Assembly: GCF_037113525.1 (NCBI RefSeq)
Contig: NZ_CP146964.1
Coordinates: 1-64,000, forward strand
Source: Butyrivibrio fibrisolvens
GTDB lineage: Bacteria; Bacillota; Clostridia; Lachnospirales; Lachnospiraceae
Length of the DNA: 64,000 nucleotides
Direction: 5' to 3'
A program made the position numbers and the translations under genes. This document shows, piece after piece, positions 40,562 to 49,818 of the stretch; positions within the stretch are counted from its first letter, which is position 1, and every line of letters starts with the position of its first letter. The notes under the pieces were generated by a model. It made no database searches. It was given only the letters and a program-made list of their open reading frames with translations, and was not told the DNA's origin.

Positions 40562-42226
40562 TTATTTGATTATTGTCTGATCGCCTCTTACAGCACCATA
40601 CTTATCAGCTGTAACAGTTCCGCCAAGTACTTCTGAAACATAAGCCATAACAGCTTCGTCCATAACTATACCTGTATCGAACTGATCACTTGCAGATAAG
40701 AATCTGTAATATGTATCACCACCGGATGCGCAGAAGTTGTTAGTAACAACTGCATATGTATCAGTAAGTGAGAATGGCTGACCATTAATACTCTCAATAG
40801 TTACACGAGTGATGGCTGCCGGAGCATAGTATGTTGAATCCGGATAAGCTTCACCCTGCTGGAATTCTTTAGTTGTATCTATTGTGAACTTGATACCTGA
40901 AGTCTGAGGATAACCACCAATTGCTGTAGGAGTACAGAATGTTGATGCTTCAAGAACTTCCAGAAGCTCAGCACCTGTAATATATACTACTGCTACAGTG
41001 TTTCCAAATGGAAGAACTGTATTGATATCATTCTTTGTGATGCTTCCAGCCTCAATAGAAGCTCTGATACCACCACCGTTAGTGATAGCAACAACATGAT
41101 CTTCAGGAACTGTGATAGATCCGCCTTCCTTAAGAACTGACCACTTAATAGCATCAGTTATAAGATCACCAAGGTTTGTCTCCTCAGTTCTGTTACCTGG
41201 ATCACGCTCGCCGTTAAGATCGATAGCTGTATGACCAAGAACCTTGTCATATTCATTATTTACTCTCTGGAAAATAAGGTTTGCGTTAGCGGAAGTTGTA
41301 ACTTCCTGAGCAAGATTCTGAAGAGTAATAAGGAAATGATCATCGATCTGCTTAGTTGCATTATCGATCTCGATAATACCGATATTATCAACCTTTGTAC
41401 CGGTTGACTGAATAGGCTCACCAGCACTACCCTGAGTCATTACAGTGTGTGAATGACCGTCGATTATGAAATCAATACCGGTAGTATTAGCGTACATATC
41501 AATACTTCTGTTACCATCAAAAGCTGATTCTTCATCTACACCAAGGTGAGACAGACAGATAACAAGATCTACACCCTGGGCTTTAAGCTCATCAACCTGT
41601 CCCTGTGCGCATACATAATTTTCTTCCTTATTAAGGAAGTTAACGCCTTTGATCATAGAAGGATTAACTTTAGTCTTAGTCTCAGGAGTCTCCATTCCGA
41701 AGAAACCGATCTTAAGACCTGAAGCATTAGTATAGATTGCATTTGGAGTGAAAAGATTTTTTCCATCAGGATTTGTAATATTAGCACACAGAACTTTGAA
41801 TTTAGCAAAGTTCAGATTTGATCTGAGCTGTTCATAGCCATAATCAAATTCATGATTGCCAAGAGTTACAAAGTCATAACCTGCAGCATTCATCATTGTG
41901 ATCGCATCAAATCCCTTAGTAGTGCTTACATAAGGTGTGCCCTGACTAAAATCACCTGCATCAACAAGAATAACATCAGCACCACGTTTTTCGAAGTTAT
42001 CGCGAACAGATGCTACATATGCATATCTACTGATAGCACCATGAACATCATTGGTGTGAATGATGATAGTCTTGCCGGATAAATCCATCGGTACATCAAG
42101 AATAGTTCTGATATCCGCTGAAAAATCCTCTGCATGTACCTGCACATGAGTGATTCCTGATGCAATGACAAGAATCAGTGCAAGCAGCATTGCAAATAAC
42201 TGTTTCAAGAACTTCTTACTTTTCAT
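40562..42226 (-). CDS. Secreted 5'-nucleotidase / UshA-type metallophosphatase
   Basis: This extracellular enzyme removes phosphate from nucleotides or cyclic nucleotides. The 554-residue protein has a signal peptide (residues 1-33, KKFLKQLFAMLLALILVIASG). The calcineurin-like domain has metal ligands in IIHTNDVHGAI, DAGDFSQG, LGNHEFDYGYE and IDGHSHT. The C-terminal 5'-nucleotidase domain carries GGGIRASIEAGSITKNDINTVLPFGN. The set is complete, so it should be active. No sortase motif or wall-binding repeat is present, so it is probably released. A strong promoter lies upstream at 42279-42307 and a terminator downstream. It may work with nucleoside uptake, which is not encoded here. Confidence 0.9.
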   Translation of the reverse strand: MKSKKFLKQLFAMLLALILVIASGITHVQVHAEDFSADIRTILDVPMDLSGKTIIIHTNDVHGAISRYAYVASVRDNFEKRGADVILVDAGDFSQGTPYVSTTKGFDAITMMNAAGYDFVTLGNHEFDYGYEQLRSNLNFAKFKVLCANITNPDGKNLFTPNAIYTNASGLKIGFFGMETPETKTKVNPSMIKGVNFLNKEENYVCAQGQVDELKAQGVDLVICLSHLGVDEESAFDGNRSIDMYANTTGIDFIIDGHSHTVMTQGSAGEPIQSTGTKVDNIGIIEIDNATKQIDDHFLITLQNLAQEVTTSANANLIFQRVNNEYDKVLGHTAIDLNGERDPGNRTEETNLGDLITDAIKWSVLKEGGSITVPEDHVVAITNGGGIRASIEAGSITKNDINTVLPFGNTVAVVYITGAELLEVLEASTFCTPTAIGGYPQTSGIKFTIDTTKEFQQGEAYPDSTYYAPAAITRVTIESINGQPFSLTDTYAVVTNNFCASGGDTYYRFLSASDQFDTGIVMDEAVMAYVSEVLGGTVTADKYGAVRGDQTIIK

Positions 42227-42249
42227 GCCTACAGTACCCTCCTTACTGT

Positions 42250-42307
42250 AAATTGTAGATGGTTTAAAGCCTACAATATTAGTATAGATATAATGCCATA
42301 TAACATC
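42250..42307 (-). promoter_or_regulatory. Promoter of the 5'-nucleotidase gene with a dyad at the start site
   Basis: On the minus strand TTGATG (42307-42302), a 17-nt spacer and TATACT (42284-42279) form a good sigma-A promoter. A dyad ATTGTAG-N12-CTACAAT (42250-42275) covers the expected transcription start and could be an operator or a 5' hairpin. AGGAGGG precedes the ATG. Confidence 0.65.
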
Positions 42308-42775
42308 AATATATAATCGATATAGAATATTTGGGATTTATTTATATTCAATATACCGATTATGGATATGCTAAATAAGAATCTTTAATAGATTTTAATA
42401 ATTGATCAGTGTTGAGAAAATGCATGAAAATATAGGCTTATAAATATACATTCAAAAATGGGTTTCCAGCAGTTGAAAATTACATAAAAAGATAGCAAGA
42501 AAACAAATAATATTAAAAGTAAAAATGTACAATAAAACAAAAATATATAGTAATAGTATATATGGAAAAACTATTGGAAATATTAATGAAACTGTATAAC
42601 GCCAGTATATATGCGCAATAATGATTCTTTCTAACTTTTTTGATAGAATTAACAATTTTGATGAAAAAAAGAGTAAAATATGATAGATTAAATGATAGTT
42701 TATATTATATAATCATCAGCGGTATAAATCATACTAAGTTACACGAATGTATAAATAGTAATATGTAATTTGTAG
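42308..42775. other. AT-rich gap upstream of the polysaccharide operon
   Basis: This part of the 669-bp gap between the divergent nucleotidase and wzz genes is very AT-rich. A TATAAT at 42708-42713 with a poor -35 is the best candidate start of the operon transcript. I see no gene. Short minus-strand frames here are low-complexity and lack ribosome sites. Confidence 0.35.
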
Positions 42776-42862
42776 GGCAATGAAAACGGGTAGGTTCATT
42801 GCGCGGGCTTAGTGCGGGCTTTTTGCACTGTCAGTTCATAGCCAATGAGGGGGCTGTGGATA
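42776..42862 (+). promoter_or_regulatory. Structured leader of the polysaccharide operon
   Basis: A GC-rich island within the AT-rich gap contains GCAATGAA/TTCATTGC around a 10-nt loop, then AGTGC...GCACT around GGGCTTTTT. A later CAATGAG could compete for the TTCATTG arm. The position about 30-120 nt before wzz fits a cis-acting RNA leader. It does not match the riboswitch classes I can recall. Confidence 0.35.
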
Positions 42863-42895
42863 TGATGATTTATAAGTAAATAGGGATGGTGAGAT

Positions 42896-43639
42896 ATGAA
42901 TAACACGGATTTTATTCAGCTTGAAGAAGATGATGAAATTGATTTCGCTGAGCTCTTCTTTGTCTTAAAGAAAAACATCATTGCAATCGCATTATGTGCG
43001 ATCATCGGCGCTACGGCAGCATTTGCTTATACTATTAATTTTATGACGCCGATATATACATCATCTTCGATGATCTACATTTTCTCAAAAACAACAAGTA
43101 TAACAACAGCGGCAGACCTTCAGCTTGGATCACAGCTTACAGTCGATTTTGAGATCCTTGGAACCAGTAGACCGGTTCTTGAGAAGGTAATCATGAACCT
43201 GGGCCTTGATACTACTTATGAAGATTTACTACATATAGTAGATATTGAGAATCCTAAGGATTCGCGTATCATCAAGATCACAGTTGAGAATCCTGATCCT
43301 GATCTTGCAGCAGACATAGCCAACGAGATCGCAGATGTACTTGCAGACAGAGTTGCACAGGTTATAGATACAGATAAACCTTCATCAGTAGAAGATGCTG
43401 TACCGGCTAAGCTTCCAAGTAAGCCTTCTACCAAGAAGAACACAGCGATGGGCTTCATGGCAGGTCTTCTCCTCGCAGCAGGCGTCGTACTTGTCAGATA
43501 TTATTCTGATAATACTATCAAGGATGAAGATGACGTAAGGAAGTATTTAGGACTTGGAACATTTGCTTCCTTCCCACTTGAAGATTCAATTGCAAAGGAT
43601 AAGGGAATTATTAATAAGAAGAGGAAGCATAAATCATGA
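42896..43639 (+). CDS. Wzz/YveK-type polysaccharide chain-length co-polymerase
   Basis: The 247-residue inner-membrane protein opens the polysaccharide operon. A first helix lies at about 29-51 (NIIAIALCAIIGATAAFAYTINF), an extracytoplasmic Wzz domain at 52-165, a proline-rich segment (PAKLPSKPSTKK) and a second helix at about 186-203, with a basic cytoplasmic tail. In Firmicutes such proteins (CpsC, CapA, YveK) activate the separate BY-kinase and set polymer length. The cognate kinase is the fifth gene here (46614). The last 4 bp overlap the sortase gene (ATGA), so the two are coupled. Confidence 0.85.
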   Translation: MNNTDFIQLEEDDEIDFAELFFVLKKNIIAIALCAIIGATAAFAYTINFMTPIYTSSSMIYIFSKTTSITTAADLQLGSQLTVDFEILGTSRPVLEKVIMNLGLDTTYEDLLHIVDIENPKDSRIIKITVENPDPDLAADIANEIADVLADRVAQVIDTDKPSSVEDAVPAKLPSKPSTKKNTAMGFMAGLLLAAGVVLVRYYSDNTIKDEDDVRKYLGLGTFASFPLEDSIAKDKGIINKKRKHKS

Positions 43640-44484
43640 GTAAGAAAAAACTCATAGCATGTATACTATTAATAATACTCCTTGGAATAATATCAGCAGC
43701 TTTAGGTTACAGGATATCGGATAAGATTCATAATGAGCAGCTCGTACAAGACGTTCAGGAATCAGCTCATATAGGCGATACAGCTTCTGATACAGACAAT
43801 ATTAAAGATAAGATAGCAGATACATCAAATGTATCGGTAACAGACGACACGACATCAGGTTCAGGCACTTCAGCATCGTTCAGTTCCCCAATAGATTTTG
43901 AAAGCCTTCAGGCTTCTAATGAAGACATATACGCATGGATATCAATACCGGATACCAAGGTTGACTATCCAATAGCTCAGCATCCAACAGATGATTCATA
44001 TTATCTAAACCACGGAGCAGACGGAATTTACTCAGAATACGGATGCCCATATACAGAACTATGCGACAGCAGTAAGTTTATTGAGTTCAACACAGTTATA
44101 TACGGTCACAATATGAATGACGGTTCTATGTTTGGAGTCCTTCATGACTATGAAGATGAAGATTTCTTCAATGATCACAGGACTATTTATATTTATACCA
44201 AGGACCATACATATGCTTATACAGTTTTTGCTGCGGTTATGTACAGTGATGCACATATACCCTATTACTATGATGATGATATAAGAGAGGATAGAGACCT
44301 CTTTCTGCAATCTCTTCAGAACGACATAGTGAAAGAGCGCAGTATATATGATAATGACATGGAAGTTACATCTGATAGCAAGATCATAACGCTGTCAACC
44401 TGTGACAGGAAGCTTAGAGATAACCGCTTTTTGGTAGTAGCGGTGATGACACAAGTAGATGGAAGAAATATAGATAGTAACTGA
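43636..44484 (+). CDS. srtB: Class B sortase
   Basis: This membrane-anchored transpeptidase joins surface proteins to peptidoglycan. The 282-residue protein has an N-terminal helix (about 5-25), a low-complexity Thr/Ser/Asp linker to 85 and the sortase B domain. The catalytic residues are H158 (VIYGHNMNDGSMF), C256 (ITLSTCDR) and R264 (NRFLVVAVM). Clostridial sortase B enzymes are known to recognise (S/P)PxTG motifs, and the protein two genes downstream ends in SPRTG plus a membrane anchor, making it the obvious substrate. A sortase between chain-length and kinase genes of a polysaccharide operon is unusual. Confidence 0.9.
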   Translation: MSKKKLIACILLIILLGIISAALGYRISDKIHNEQLVQDVQESAHIGDTASDTDNIKDKIADTSNVSVTDDTTSGSGTSASFSSPIDFESLQASNEDIYAWISIPDTKVDYPIAQHPTDDSYYLNHGADGIYSEYGCPYTELCDSSKFIEFNTVIYGHNMNDGSMFGVLHDYEDEDFFNDHRTIYIYTKDHTYAYTVFAAVMYSDAHIPYYYDDDIREDRDLFLQSLQNDIVKERSIYDNDMEVTSDSKIITLSTCDRKLRDNRFLVVAVMTQVDGRNIDSN

Positions 44485-44571
44485 TCTTATAAAGTGATGT
44501 AAAAAGCATTTTTTCAACTAATAAGCTTTTCTCGTAATAACAGGGACGATAATATACAACATGAGGTTGAT

Positions 44572-45666
44572 ATGAGTCATAAGCATAGACATAGAAAACA
44601 TAAAAGATTTGGCCGCGAGGAACGTAAGACATTCTTAATACTGATGACAGCTGCAGTAGTAATAGTACTCGGAGCAGGCGCCTATGGATATAAAAGCGCG
44701 ATACGTGCTGATGAAAAAACGGTACGTAGAAGCTCAGAAACGCATAGCACTATGGACGTATCTGCAAGCGGATCATCAATAAATGATTCGAATACTGTAG
44801 CATCATCAACAGCGACTACGGCCATAATCGATAACTTTGATGGAACCATAACTTATAACGGAGTGAAGTACAAACCAAATACATCGATAGAGACAGTTCT
44901 CTTCCTGGGTATAGATGATTCTGACCAGACCAGGCAGGGAGCCGGAATCGATGAGGGCGGACGTTCCGATACCATGATCCTGTTCATAATCGATAAGGAC
45001 AAAGAGCTCATAACTCCCCTTGAGATCAACAGAGATACCATGGTAGGCGTTGATATATATAATAACGATGGAGAATTCCTCTACACAGGACAAGAGCAGA
45101 TCACGATGCAGTATTCTTATGGACGCTCAGCCAGAGAAGCCTGCAACCTGACCAAGCAGAAAGTAGCCGACCTACTTATGAGAACCCGCATCAACAACGT
45201 GGTATCTCTCACAATGGATGGCATCGAGCCATCTGTTGATGCAATAGGCGGTGTGACATTAAAGCTTCAATCAGATGAGACTGATCTTGATCCCATGTAT
45301 ACCGAAGGTGCAGTTATTACTCTAAATGGTAAAGATGCTTTCGACTTCGTCCACACAAGAGATGTGGAGACAAGAGGCAGTAACATGGACCGAATGTCCA
45401 GACAGACCCAGTTCATGCTGGCGCTGTCCCAGACTGCAAGACAGAAAGGAACCGGTGTAATAAACGTTATGGAAGAAGCTGCAGGCGACTATCTCTATGA
45501 AGATATGAGCGCTGATATTGCAGACTGCTTCGCTAAGTATGCTGTAGCAGACACAGTCTACATGCTCCCCGGTGACAATGTCGAAGGAGTGCTTCATGAT
45601 GAGTTCTATGTAGACAATGAAGAACTCACCAAATTGATAATACAACTCTTCTATGTAGAGAACTGA
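44572..45666 (+). CDS. LytR-CpsA-Psr (LCP) family ligase
   Basis: LCP proteins transfer lipid-linked wall polymers to peptidoglycan on the outside of the membrane. The 364-residue protein has a basic cytoplasmic start, one membrane helix (about 22-42, FLILMTAAVVIVLGAGAYGY), a Ser/Thr-rich linker and the LCP domain (about 105-330). The domain has ETVLFLGIDDSDQTR, GGRSDTMILFIID, INRDTMVGV and FVHTRDVETRGSNMDRMSRQTQF, containing the conserved Asp and Arg residues. It suits the last step of the pathway, attachment of the product of this operon to the wall. ATGAGGT lies upstream; an 87-nt gap separates it from srtB. Confidence 0.9.
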   Translation: MSHKHRHRKHKRFGREERKTFLILMTAAVVIVLGAGAYGYKSAIRADEKTVRRSSETHSTMDVSASGSSINDSNTVASSTATTAIIDNFDGTITYNGVKYKPNTSIETVLFLGIDDSDQTRQGAGIDEGGRSDTMILFIIDKDKELITPLEINRDTMVGVDIYNNDGEFLYTGQEQITMQYSYGRSAREACNLTKQKVADLLMRTRINNVVSLTMDGIEPSVDAIGGVTLKLQSDETDLDPMYTEGAVITLNGKDAFDFVHTRDVETRGSNMDRMSRQTQFMLALSQTARQKGTGVINVMEEAAGDYLYEDMSADIADCFAKYAVADTVYMLPGDNVEGVLHDEFYVDNEELTKLIIQLFYVEN

Positions 45667-45713
45667 CTCTTCATAGAATTAACAATATTTTAAGAAAAGA
45701 TGAGGGATGAGTG

Positions 45714-46454
45714 ATGAAAAAGAGGATTTTAACAACAGCAGCTATGGTATTAGCAACATTGACATTTGCACTTGGAACAACAAGCGCACTTGCAGCAAGT
45801 AGAACAGACACAGCAGAAGTTCTCGGTGCTACAAGATCAAGAGAAGACGCAGGTGAAGCTGCAGTACTCGGAGCTGATAGGAAGCAGAATTCTGTTGAAG
45901 TTGCAACTAAAGAAATTACAGATGCTAAGGTTCTTGCTGATATAGAAGATAAGACAATTCTTGCAGAAACTATAAATAAAGTAATAGAAGCTGCAAATAA
46001 GGCTAATAATACAAATAGTAATAACGAAGAAGTAAAAACAGTTACAGCTGCAGATCTTGAAGTTCTTGTATCTGTAGATGTTACAGTACCTGAAGGAACT
46101 GAGGTTAGTGCTGAGAACCCTGTATATATCACATTTACAGTTCCTGGAATCACAACTGAGACTAAGATTCATGTAATGCACTACAATACAGCAATCGGTG
46201 TATGGGAAGAAGTTGCTTCAGAAGTAGGTAACGGATATGTAGTAGGTGAATTTACAAGCCTTTCACCAGTAGCAATTGTAGCAGAGAAGACTTCTCTTAG
46301 CGCAGCTGCTAATACATCTAATAAAGGAACTGGAAGTAAGACATCACCAAGAACAGGTGATAATCAGATCCTGTTCGTAGTAATCTTCGCAGTGATCGCA
46401 GTAGCATGCGTATCTGGTACATTTATCTCCCTTAGAAAAGAGAAAAAGAAGTAA
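45714..46454 (+). CDS. Sortase-anchored surface protein with SPRTG motif
   Basis: The 246-residue protein has a signal peptide (1-25, ending ALAAS), a predicted helical region rich in Ala, Glu and Asn (35-105) and a beta-rich domain (105-195: VPEGTEVSAENPVYITFTVPG). The C-terminal sorting signal is SPRTGD at 211-216, a hydrophobic helix (LFVVIFAVIAVACVSGTFI) and RKEKKK. This is a textbook cell-wall anchor of the SPxTG class used by sortase B in Clostridia, and srtB lies two genes upstream. GAGGGATGA precedes the ATG. The exposed domain has no recognised function; it may be a major wall protein or a carrier for the polysaccharide. Confidence 0.8.
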   Translation: MKKRILTTAAMVLATLTFALGTTSALAASRTDTAEVLGATRSREDAGEAAVLGADRKQNSVEVATKEITDAKVLADIEDKTILAETINKVIEAANKANNTNSNNEEVKTVTAADLEVLVSVDVTVPEGTEVSAENPVYITFTVPGITTETKIHVMHYNTAIGVWEEVASEVGNGYVVGEFTSLSPVAIVAEKTSLSAAANTSNKGTGSKTSPRTGDNQILFVVIFAVIAVACVSGTFISLRKEKKK

Positions 46455-46469
46455 TAACTGATCATTACC

Positions 46470-46605
46470 TAATTTTAGATGAGAGAGTCCTAAAGAATTA
46501 TTACAGTTCGGGACTCGATCATCTAAAGAATGTATGCACTAGGCTTTTTTGATGAATAAATGGCTAGTGTTTAATTAAAGTCGGCCTAAAATAGGCAGAA
46601 AATCG
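46470..46605 (+). other. Hairpin-rich gap before the BY-kinase gene
   Basis: TTAGATGAGAGAGTCC pairs imperfectly with GGGACTCGATCATCTAA (about 46482-46528), and CACTAG/CTAGTG encloses a T6 run (about 46537-46568). These may partly terminate the highly expressed surface-protein message while letting some transcription continue into the rest of the operon. Confidence 0.35.
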
Positions 46606-46613
46606 GAGTCGCC

Positions 46614-47306
46614 ATGATAGATATTGAATTAGAAACCAAGAACCTACCCTTTGGAATGACAGAAGAAGTTAAGAATCTTAGAACCAGTATAGCATTTGCA
46701 GGAGATGGCATTAAATCAGTTCTCTTCACAAGTACTATGACCAATGAAGGCAAGAGTACAATCACTATCGAAGCTGCAAAGTCATTTGCAGAGCTTGGTA
46801 AGAAAGTAGTGCTTGTAGATACAGACCTTCGTAAGTCAATCCTTAAGATGAAGCTCGTATCTGGCAAGATGAAATACGGTCTGACTCATTATCTGTCTGG
46901 ACAGTGTGAAGTAGATGAAATCATCTACCATAATACTGCAGATGGCTTCGATAACATGTACATTGTACCTACAGGCCCTGCAACTAAGGCTCCTACAGAG
47001 CTTCTGTCAACAGATAAACTTGGTAAACTGCTAGATGATCTTAGAAAAGATTATGACATGGTCATAATTGATACTCCTCCAGTTGGAACAGTAATAGATG
47101 CAGCTATAATAGCACCACATACTGATGGCGCTGTATTTATTGTAGAAGCTGGTAAAGTTAACTTTAAAACTGTACAGAAAGCTATTGAGAAGTTTGAAGC
47201 ATCAGGCTGTAAGGTACTTGGAGTTGCTCTTAATAAAGTTGATAAGAGTAAAAATAGTTACGGGTATTATAAGTACGGCAAAGAATATGGGTATGGGAAT
47301 GATTAA
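46614..47306 (+). CDS. Capsular polysaccharide BY-kinase (CpsD/YwqD type)
   Basis: The 230-residue cytoplasmic tyrosine kinase regulates polymerisation together with the Wzz-like protein. It has the BY-kinase Walker A TMTNEGKST (about 43-51), Walker A' VVLVDTDLRKS, Walker B MVIIDTPPVGTV and a C-terminal tyrosine cluster (SYGYYKYGKEYGYGND) where autophosphorylation occurs. In Firmicutes the kinase is separate from its membrane activator, as here. GGAG lies about 6-9 nt before the ATG. No cognate CpsB/YwqE phosphatase gene is present in the window. Confidence 0.9.
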   Translation: MIDIELETKNLPFGMTEEVKNLRTSIAFAGDGIKSVLFTSTMTNEGKSTITIEAAKSFAELGKKVVLVDTDLRKSILKMKLVSGKMKYGLTHYLSGQCEVDEIIYHNTADGFDNMYIVPTGPATKAPTELLSTDKLGKLLDDLRKDYDMVIIDTPPVGTVIDAAIIAPHTDGAVFIVEAGKVNFKTVQKAIEKFEASGCKVLGVALNKVDKSKNSYGYYKYGKEYGYGND

Positions 47307-47362
47307 GTAATATTAATAATGTATGTTACTAAATAATTCCAAGAAAATAAGGAGAATGTGAT

Positions 47363-48601
47363 ATGCAACATGTATATGTTATAGGAAGCAAAGGTTTACC
47401 GGGATCTTATGGCGGATATGAAACTTTTCTTGATAAATTAACAGAGTATCATCAGAATAACAGAAATATACAATATCATGTGGCATGTAAGGCTAATGGT
47501 GATGGTGTGTCACCAGAACTTGAGTCAATGCCAGCACGATTTAAGTATCATAATGCTGATTGCTTCAAAATACATGTTCCGGAAGTTGGAGCAGCGCAAG
47601 CAATTTATTATGATTGCATGGCATTGGAATATTGTGTAAAGCATATTAGAAAACATGAAATAAAAAATGCAATTGTATATGTTCTTGCTTGTCGAATTGG
47701 ACCATTTTTTGCGCATTATGTTTCAGAGATTCATAAACTTGGAGGAAAAGTTTATGTCAATCCTGATGGTCATGAATGGATGAGAGCAAAGTGGAGTAAA
47801 CCAGTTAGAGAATACTGGAAATTATCAGAAAAGCTGATGATAAAGCATGCAGATCTCGTTATTTGTGATTCAAAGAATATCGAATTATATATTCAGAATA
47901 CTTATAAAAGGTATAATCCAAATACAACATATATTGCATATGGAGCAGAAACAAAAAAGAGTATCCTTTCTGATGAATCAATTGAACTTGTTAATTGGTA
48001 TAACAAAAACAATATAAAGAAGAAAGAATACTACTTAGTTGTTGGTAGATTAGTACCTGAAAACAATTTTGAAACTATTATTCGTGAATTCATGAAGAGT
48101 GAAAGCAAAAAAGATCTCGTTATTATTTCAACGAAAAATGATTCGTTATTGAATGAATTGGACATTGCCCATGGTTTTAGAAAAGATTCTAGAATTAAAT
48201 TCGTTGGAACTGTATATAATCAGGAACTTTTGAAGAAAATACGTGAGAATGCGTATGGATATGTACATGGTCATTCTGTTGGAGGAACTAATCCAAGTTT
48301 GTTAGAGGCATTAGGAGCTACTGAATTAAATCTATTATATGATGTTGGATTTAATAGAGAGTGTGCTGAAGATGGAGCTTTATATTGGACTAAAGAATTT
48401 GGCAATCTTTCTAATCTATTTAATAAAGCAGACGCACTTAGCCCAGAAAAAATTGCTTTATTGGGGAAAAAAGCTCAAAAAAGAATTTTGGATGCATACA
48501 GCTGGAAGTTCATTAGTGAAAGATATGAAGAAGTCTTTATTGACACTAGTAAAGTAGCTGAAAACCATGCAATTGCTGTTGGGGCAATTAAGAGTGCCTG
48601 A
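47363..48601 (+). CDS. Glycosyltransferase, DUF1972/GT4 type (Cps2T rhamnosyltransferase-like)
   Basis: The 412-residue cytoplasmic glycosyltransferase begins with the characteristic VYVIGSKGLPGSYGGYETFLDKL of the DUF1972 N-domain and has a GT4 C-domain with a nucleotide-sugar site around VHGHSVGGTNPSLLEALG (EX7E-like). Relatives include the beta-1,4-rhamnosyltransferase Cps2T, so addition of a rhamnose is a fair guess, although no dTDP-rhamnose genes are in the window. From this gene on, base composition becomes noticeably more AT-rich than in the upstream part of the operon, as is usual for exchanged serotype-specific cassettes. Confidence 0.85.
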   Translation: MQHVYVIGSKGLPGSYGGYETFLDKLTEYHQNNRNIQYHVACKANGDGVSPELESMPARFKYHNADCFKIHVPEVGAAQAIYYDCMALEYCVKHIRKHEIKNAIVYVLACRIGPFFAHYVSEIHKLGGKVYVNPDGHEWMRAKWSKPVREYWKLSEKLMIKHADLVICDSKNIELYIQNTYKRYNPNTTYIAYGAETKKSILSDESIELVNWYNKNNIKKKEYYLVVGRLVPENNFETIIREFMKSESKKDLVIISTKNDSLLNELDIAHGFRKDSRIKFVGTVYNQELLKKIRENAYGYVHGHSVGGTNPSLLEALGATELNLLYDVGFNRECAEDGALYWTKEFGNLSNLFNKADALSPEKIALLGKKAQKRILDAYSWKFISERYEEVFIDTSKVAENHAIAVGAIKSA

Positions 48602-48622
48602 TAACGGAATGAGGAAATATAA

Positions 48623-49816
48623 TTGAAAATATTAGTTCTACATAACTTACATCGAAAAGGCTCATCAAGTGGAGATGATCAGGTTTTTAAAGATGAAACT
48701 AGATTATTGGAGGAACATGGGCATTCGGTTATACGGTATACGATTTCCAATGATAGTTTTGATAAAGCAGGTATAATCGGCAAAATCAAAGCGTGTCTAG
48801 GAATGATGTGGTCATTTAAAAGCTACAAAGAAATACAGGATATTATTCGTAGAGAAAAACCGGATATTGTTCATGCTCATACATTCTTTCCGTTGATGTC
48901 TCCGTCAGTGTTGTATGCTGCAAAGCGTAATGGATGCAAGGTTGTTGCAACACTTCACGATACTAGATTTATTTGTCCATGCTGTACATCTTTACGAGGC
49001 ACAACAATTTGTAATGAATGTGGTGATGGGCATTATTTACGCATGTTTAAGTATGGATGTTTTAAAGGGTCTAGAATTCAGAGCTTAATAGTTGCATTCA
49101 TTTTTAAATATCATAGAATAAGGCGCTCTTTTTATAATCAGATTGATAAGTATATTTGTCTTAATGATAATCAAATTAGATTACTTGAAGGAATTGGTTT
49201 TGATAAAAAGAAGATTGTAAAAAAATATAACTTTGTTTCTGATTCTTTACCTGAGATTAAGAATGAAAAAAATAATAACATTCCTGAACGCTATGTTGTT
49301 TTTTATGGTCGTATAGGTGAGGAAAAGGGAATTCGCATTCTTATGAAAGCCTGGGAAAACATGGATTTGCCACTAGTAGTTATGGGAAGTGGCCCGCTTG
49401 AAGAAGAGTTTAGGGCATGGGCTGATAAGAAGAGTAATGTTTATTTCTTAGGATATACGGCTCATCAAGAGTGCTTAAGAATAGTTAGAAATGCAGAATT
49501 TGTTGTCTTTCCTTCAATCTGGTATGAAGGTTGTTCCATGGTTCAAATAGAAACCATGTCTTTAGGAAAAGTTCTTGTTGCTACTAATCTAGGTTTCTCC
49601 GAAGAAGCAATTGAAGAAGGATATAACGGTACAAAATTTGAGCTTGGTGATGTTGAAGATTTTATTAGAAAGATTCAGCAATTATGGAAGATGCCTGAAA
49701 GACTGATCGAGATGGGACAAAATGCACGTAAGGATTTTGAAGAGAAGTATCTTCCAGAGGATAATTATAATCAGTTGATAGATATATATAAATCAGTGTT
49801 GAAAGAAGAGGCTTGA
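48623..49816 (+). CDS. Glycosyltransferase family 4 protein
   Basis: The 397-residue GT-B enzyme has an N-domain starting KILVLHNLHRKGSSSGDDQVF, a cysteine cluster (CPCCTSL...CNECG) at about 118-133 that may hold zinc, as in some GT4 proteins, and a C-domain with YVVFYGRIGEEKGIRIL and FPSIWYEGCSMVQIETMSLGK. The start is TTG with GAGG 8 nt upstream. No ATG is near. The sugar and acceptor are not predictable. Downstream it nearly abuts the acyltransferase gene, so translation is probably coupled. Confidence 0.83.
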   Translation: MKILVLHNLHRKGSSSGDDQVFKDETRLLEEHGHSVIRYTISNDSFDKAGIIGKIKACLGMMWSFKSYKEIQDIIRREKPDIVHAHTFFPLMSPSVLYAAKRNGCKVVATLHDTRFICPCCTSLRGTTICNECGDGHYLRMFKYGCFKGSRIQSLIVAFIFKYHRIRRSFYNQIDKYICLNDNQIRLLEGIGFDKKKIVKKYNFVSDSLPEIKNEKNNNIPERYVVFYGRIGEEKGIRILMKAWENMDLPLVVMGSGPLEEEFRAWADKKSNVYFLGYTAHQECLRIVRNAEFVVFPSIWYEGCSMVQIETMSLGKVLVATNLGFSEEAIEEGYNGTKFELGDVEDFIRKIQQLWKMPERLIEMGQNARKDFEEKYLPEDNYNQLIDIYKSVLKEEA

Positions 49817-49818
49817 AA

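Noticed and set aside
42452..42655. Minus-strand 67-codon hydrophobic frame in the AT-rich gap before wzz
   Set aside because: It is low-complexity Phe/Leu/Ile from AT-rich DNA, with no ribosome site and no terminator.
42776..42862. c-di-GMP riboswitch before the polysaccharide operon
   Set aside because: Hairpins are present, but the conserved GEMM core sequences are not.
46134..46181. Frames antisense to the SPRTG surface protein
   Set aside because: Frames of 114-160 codons on the minus strand mirror the Ala/Thr-rich coding strand and have no ribosome sites.
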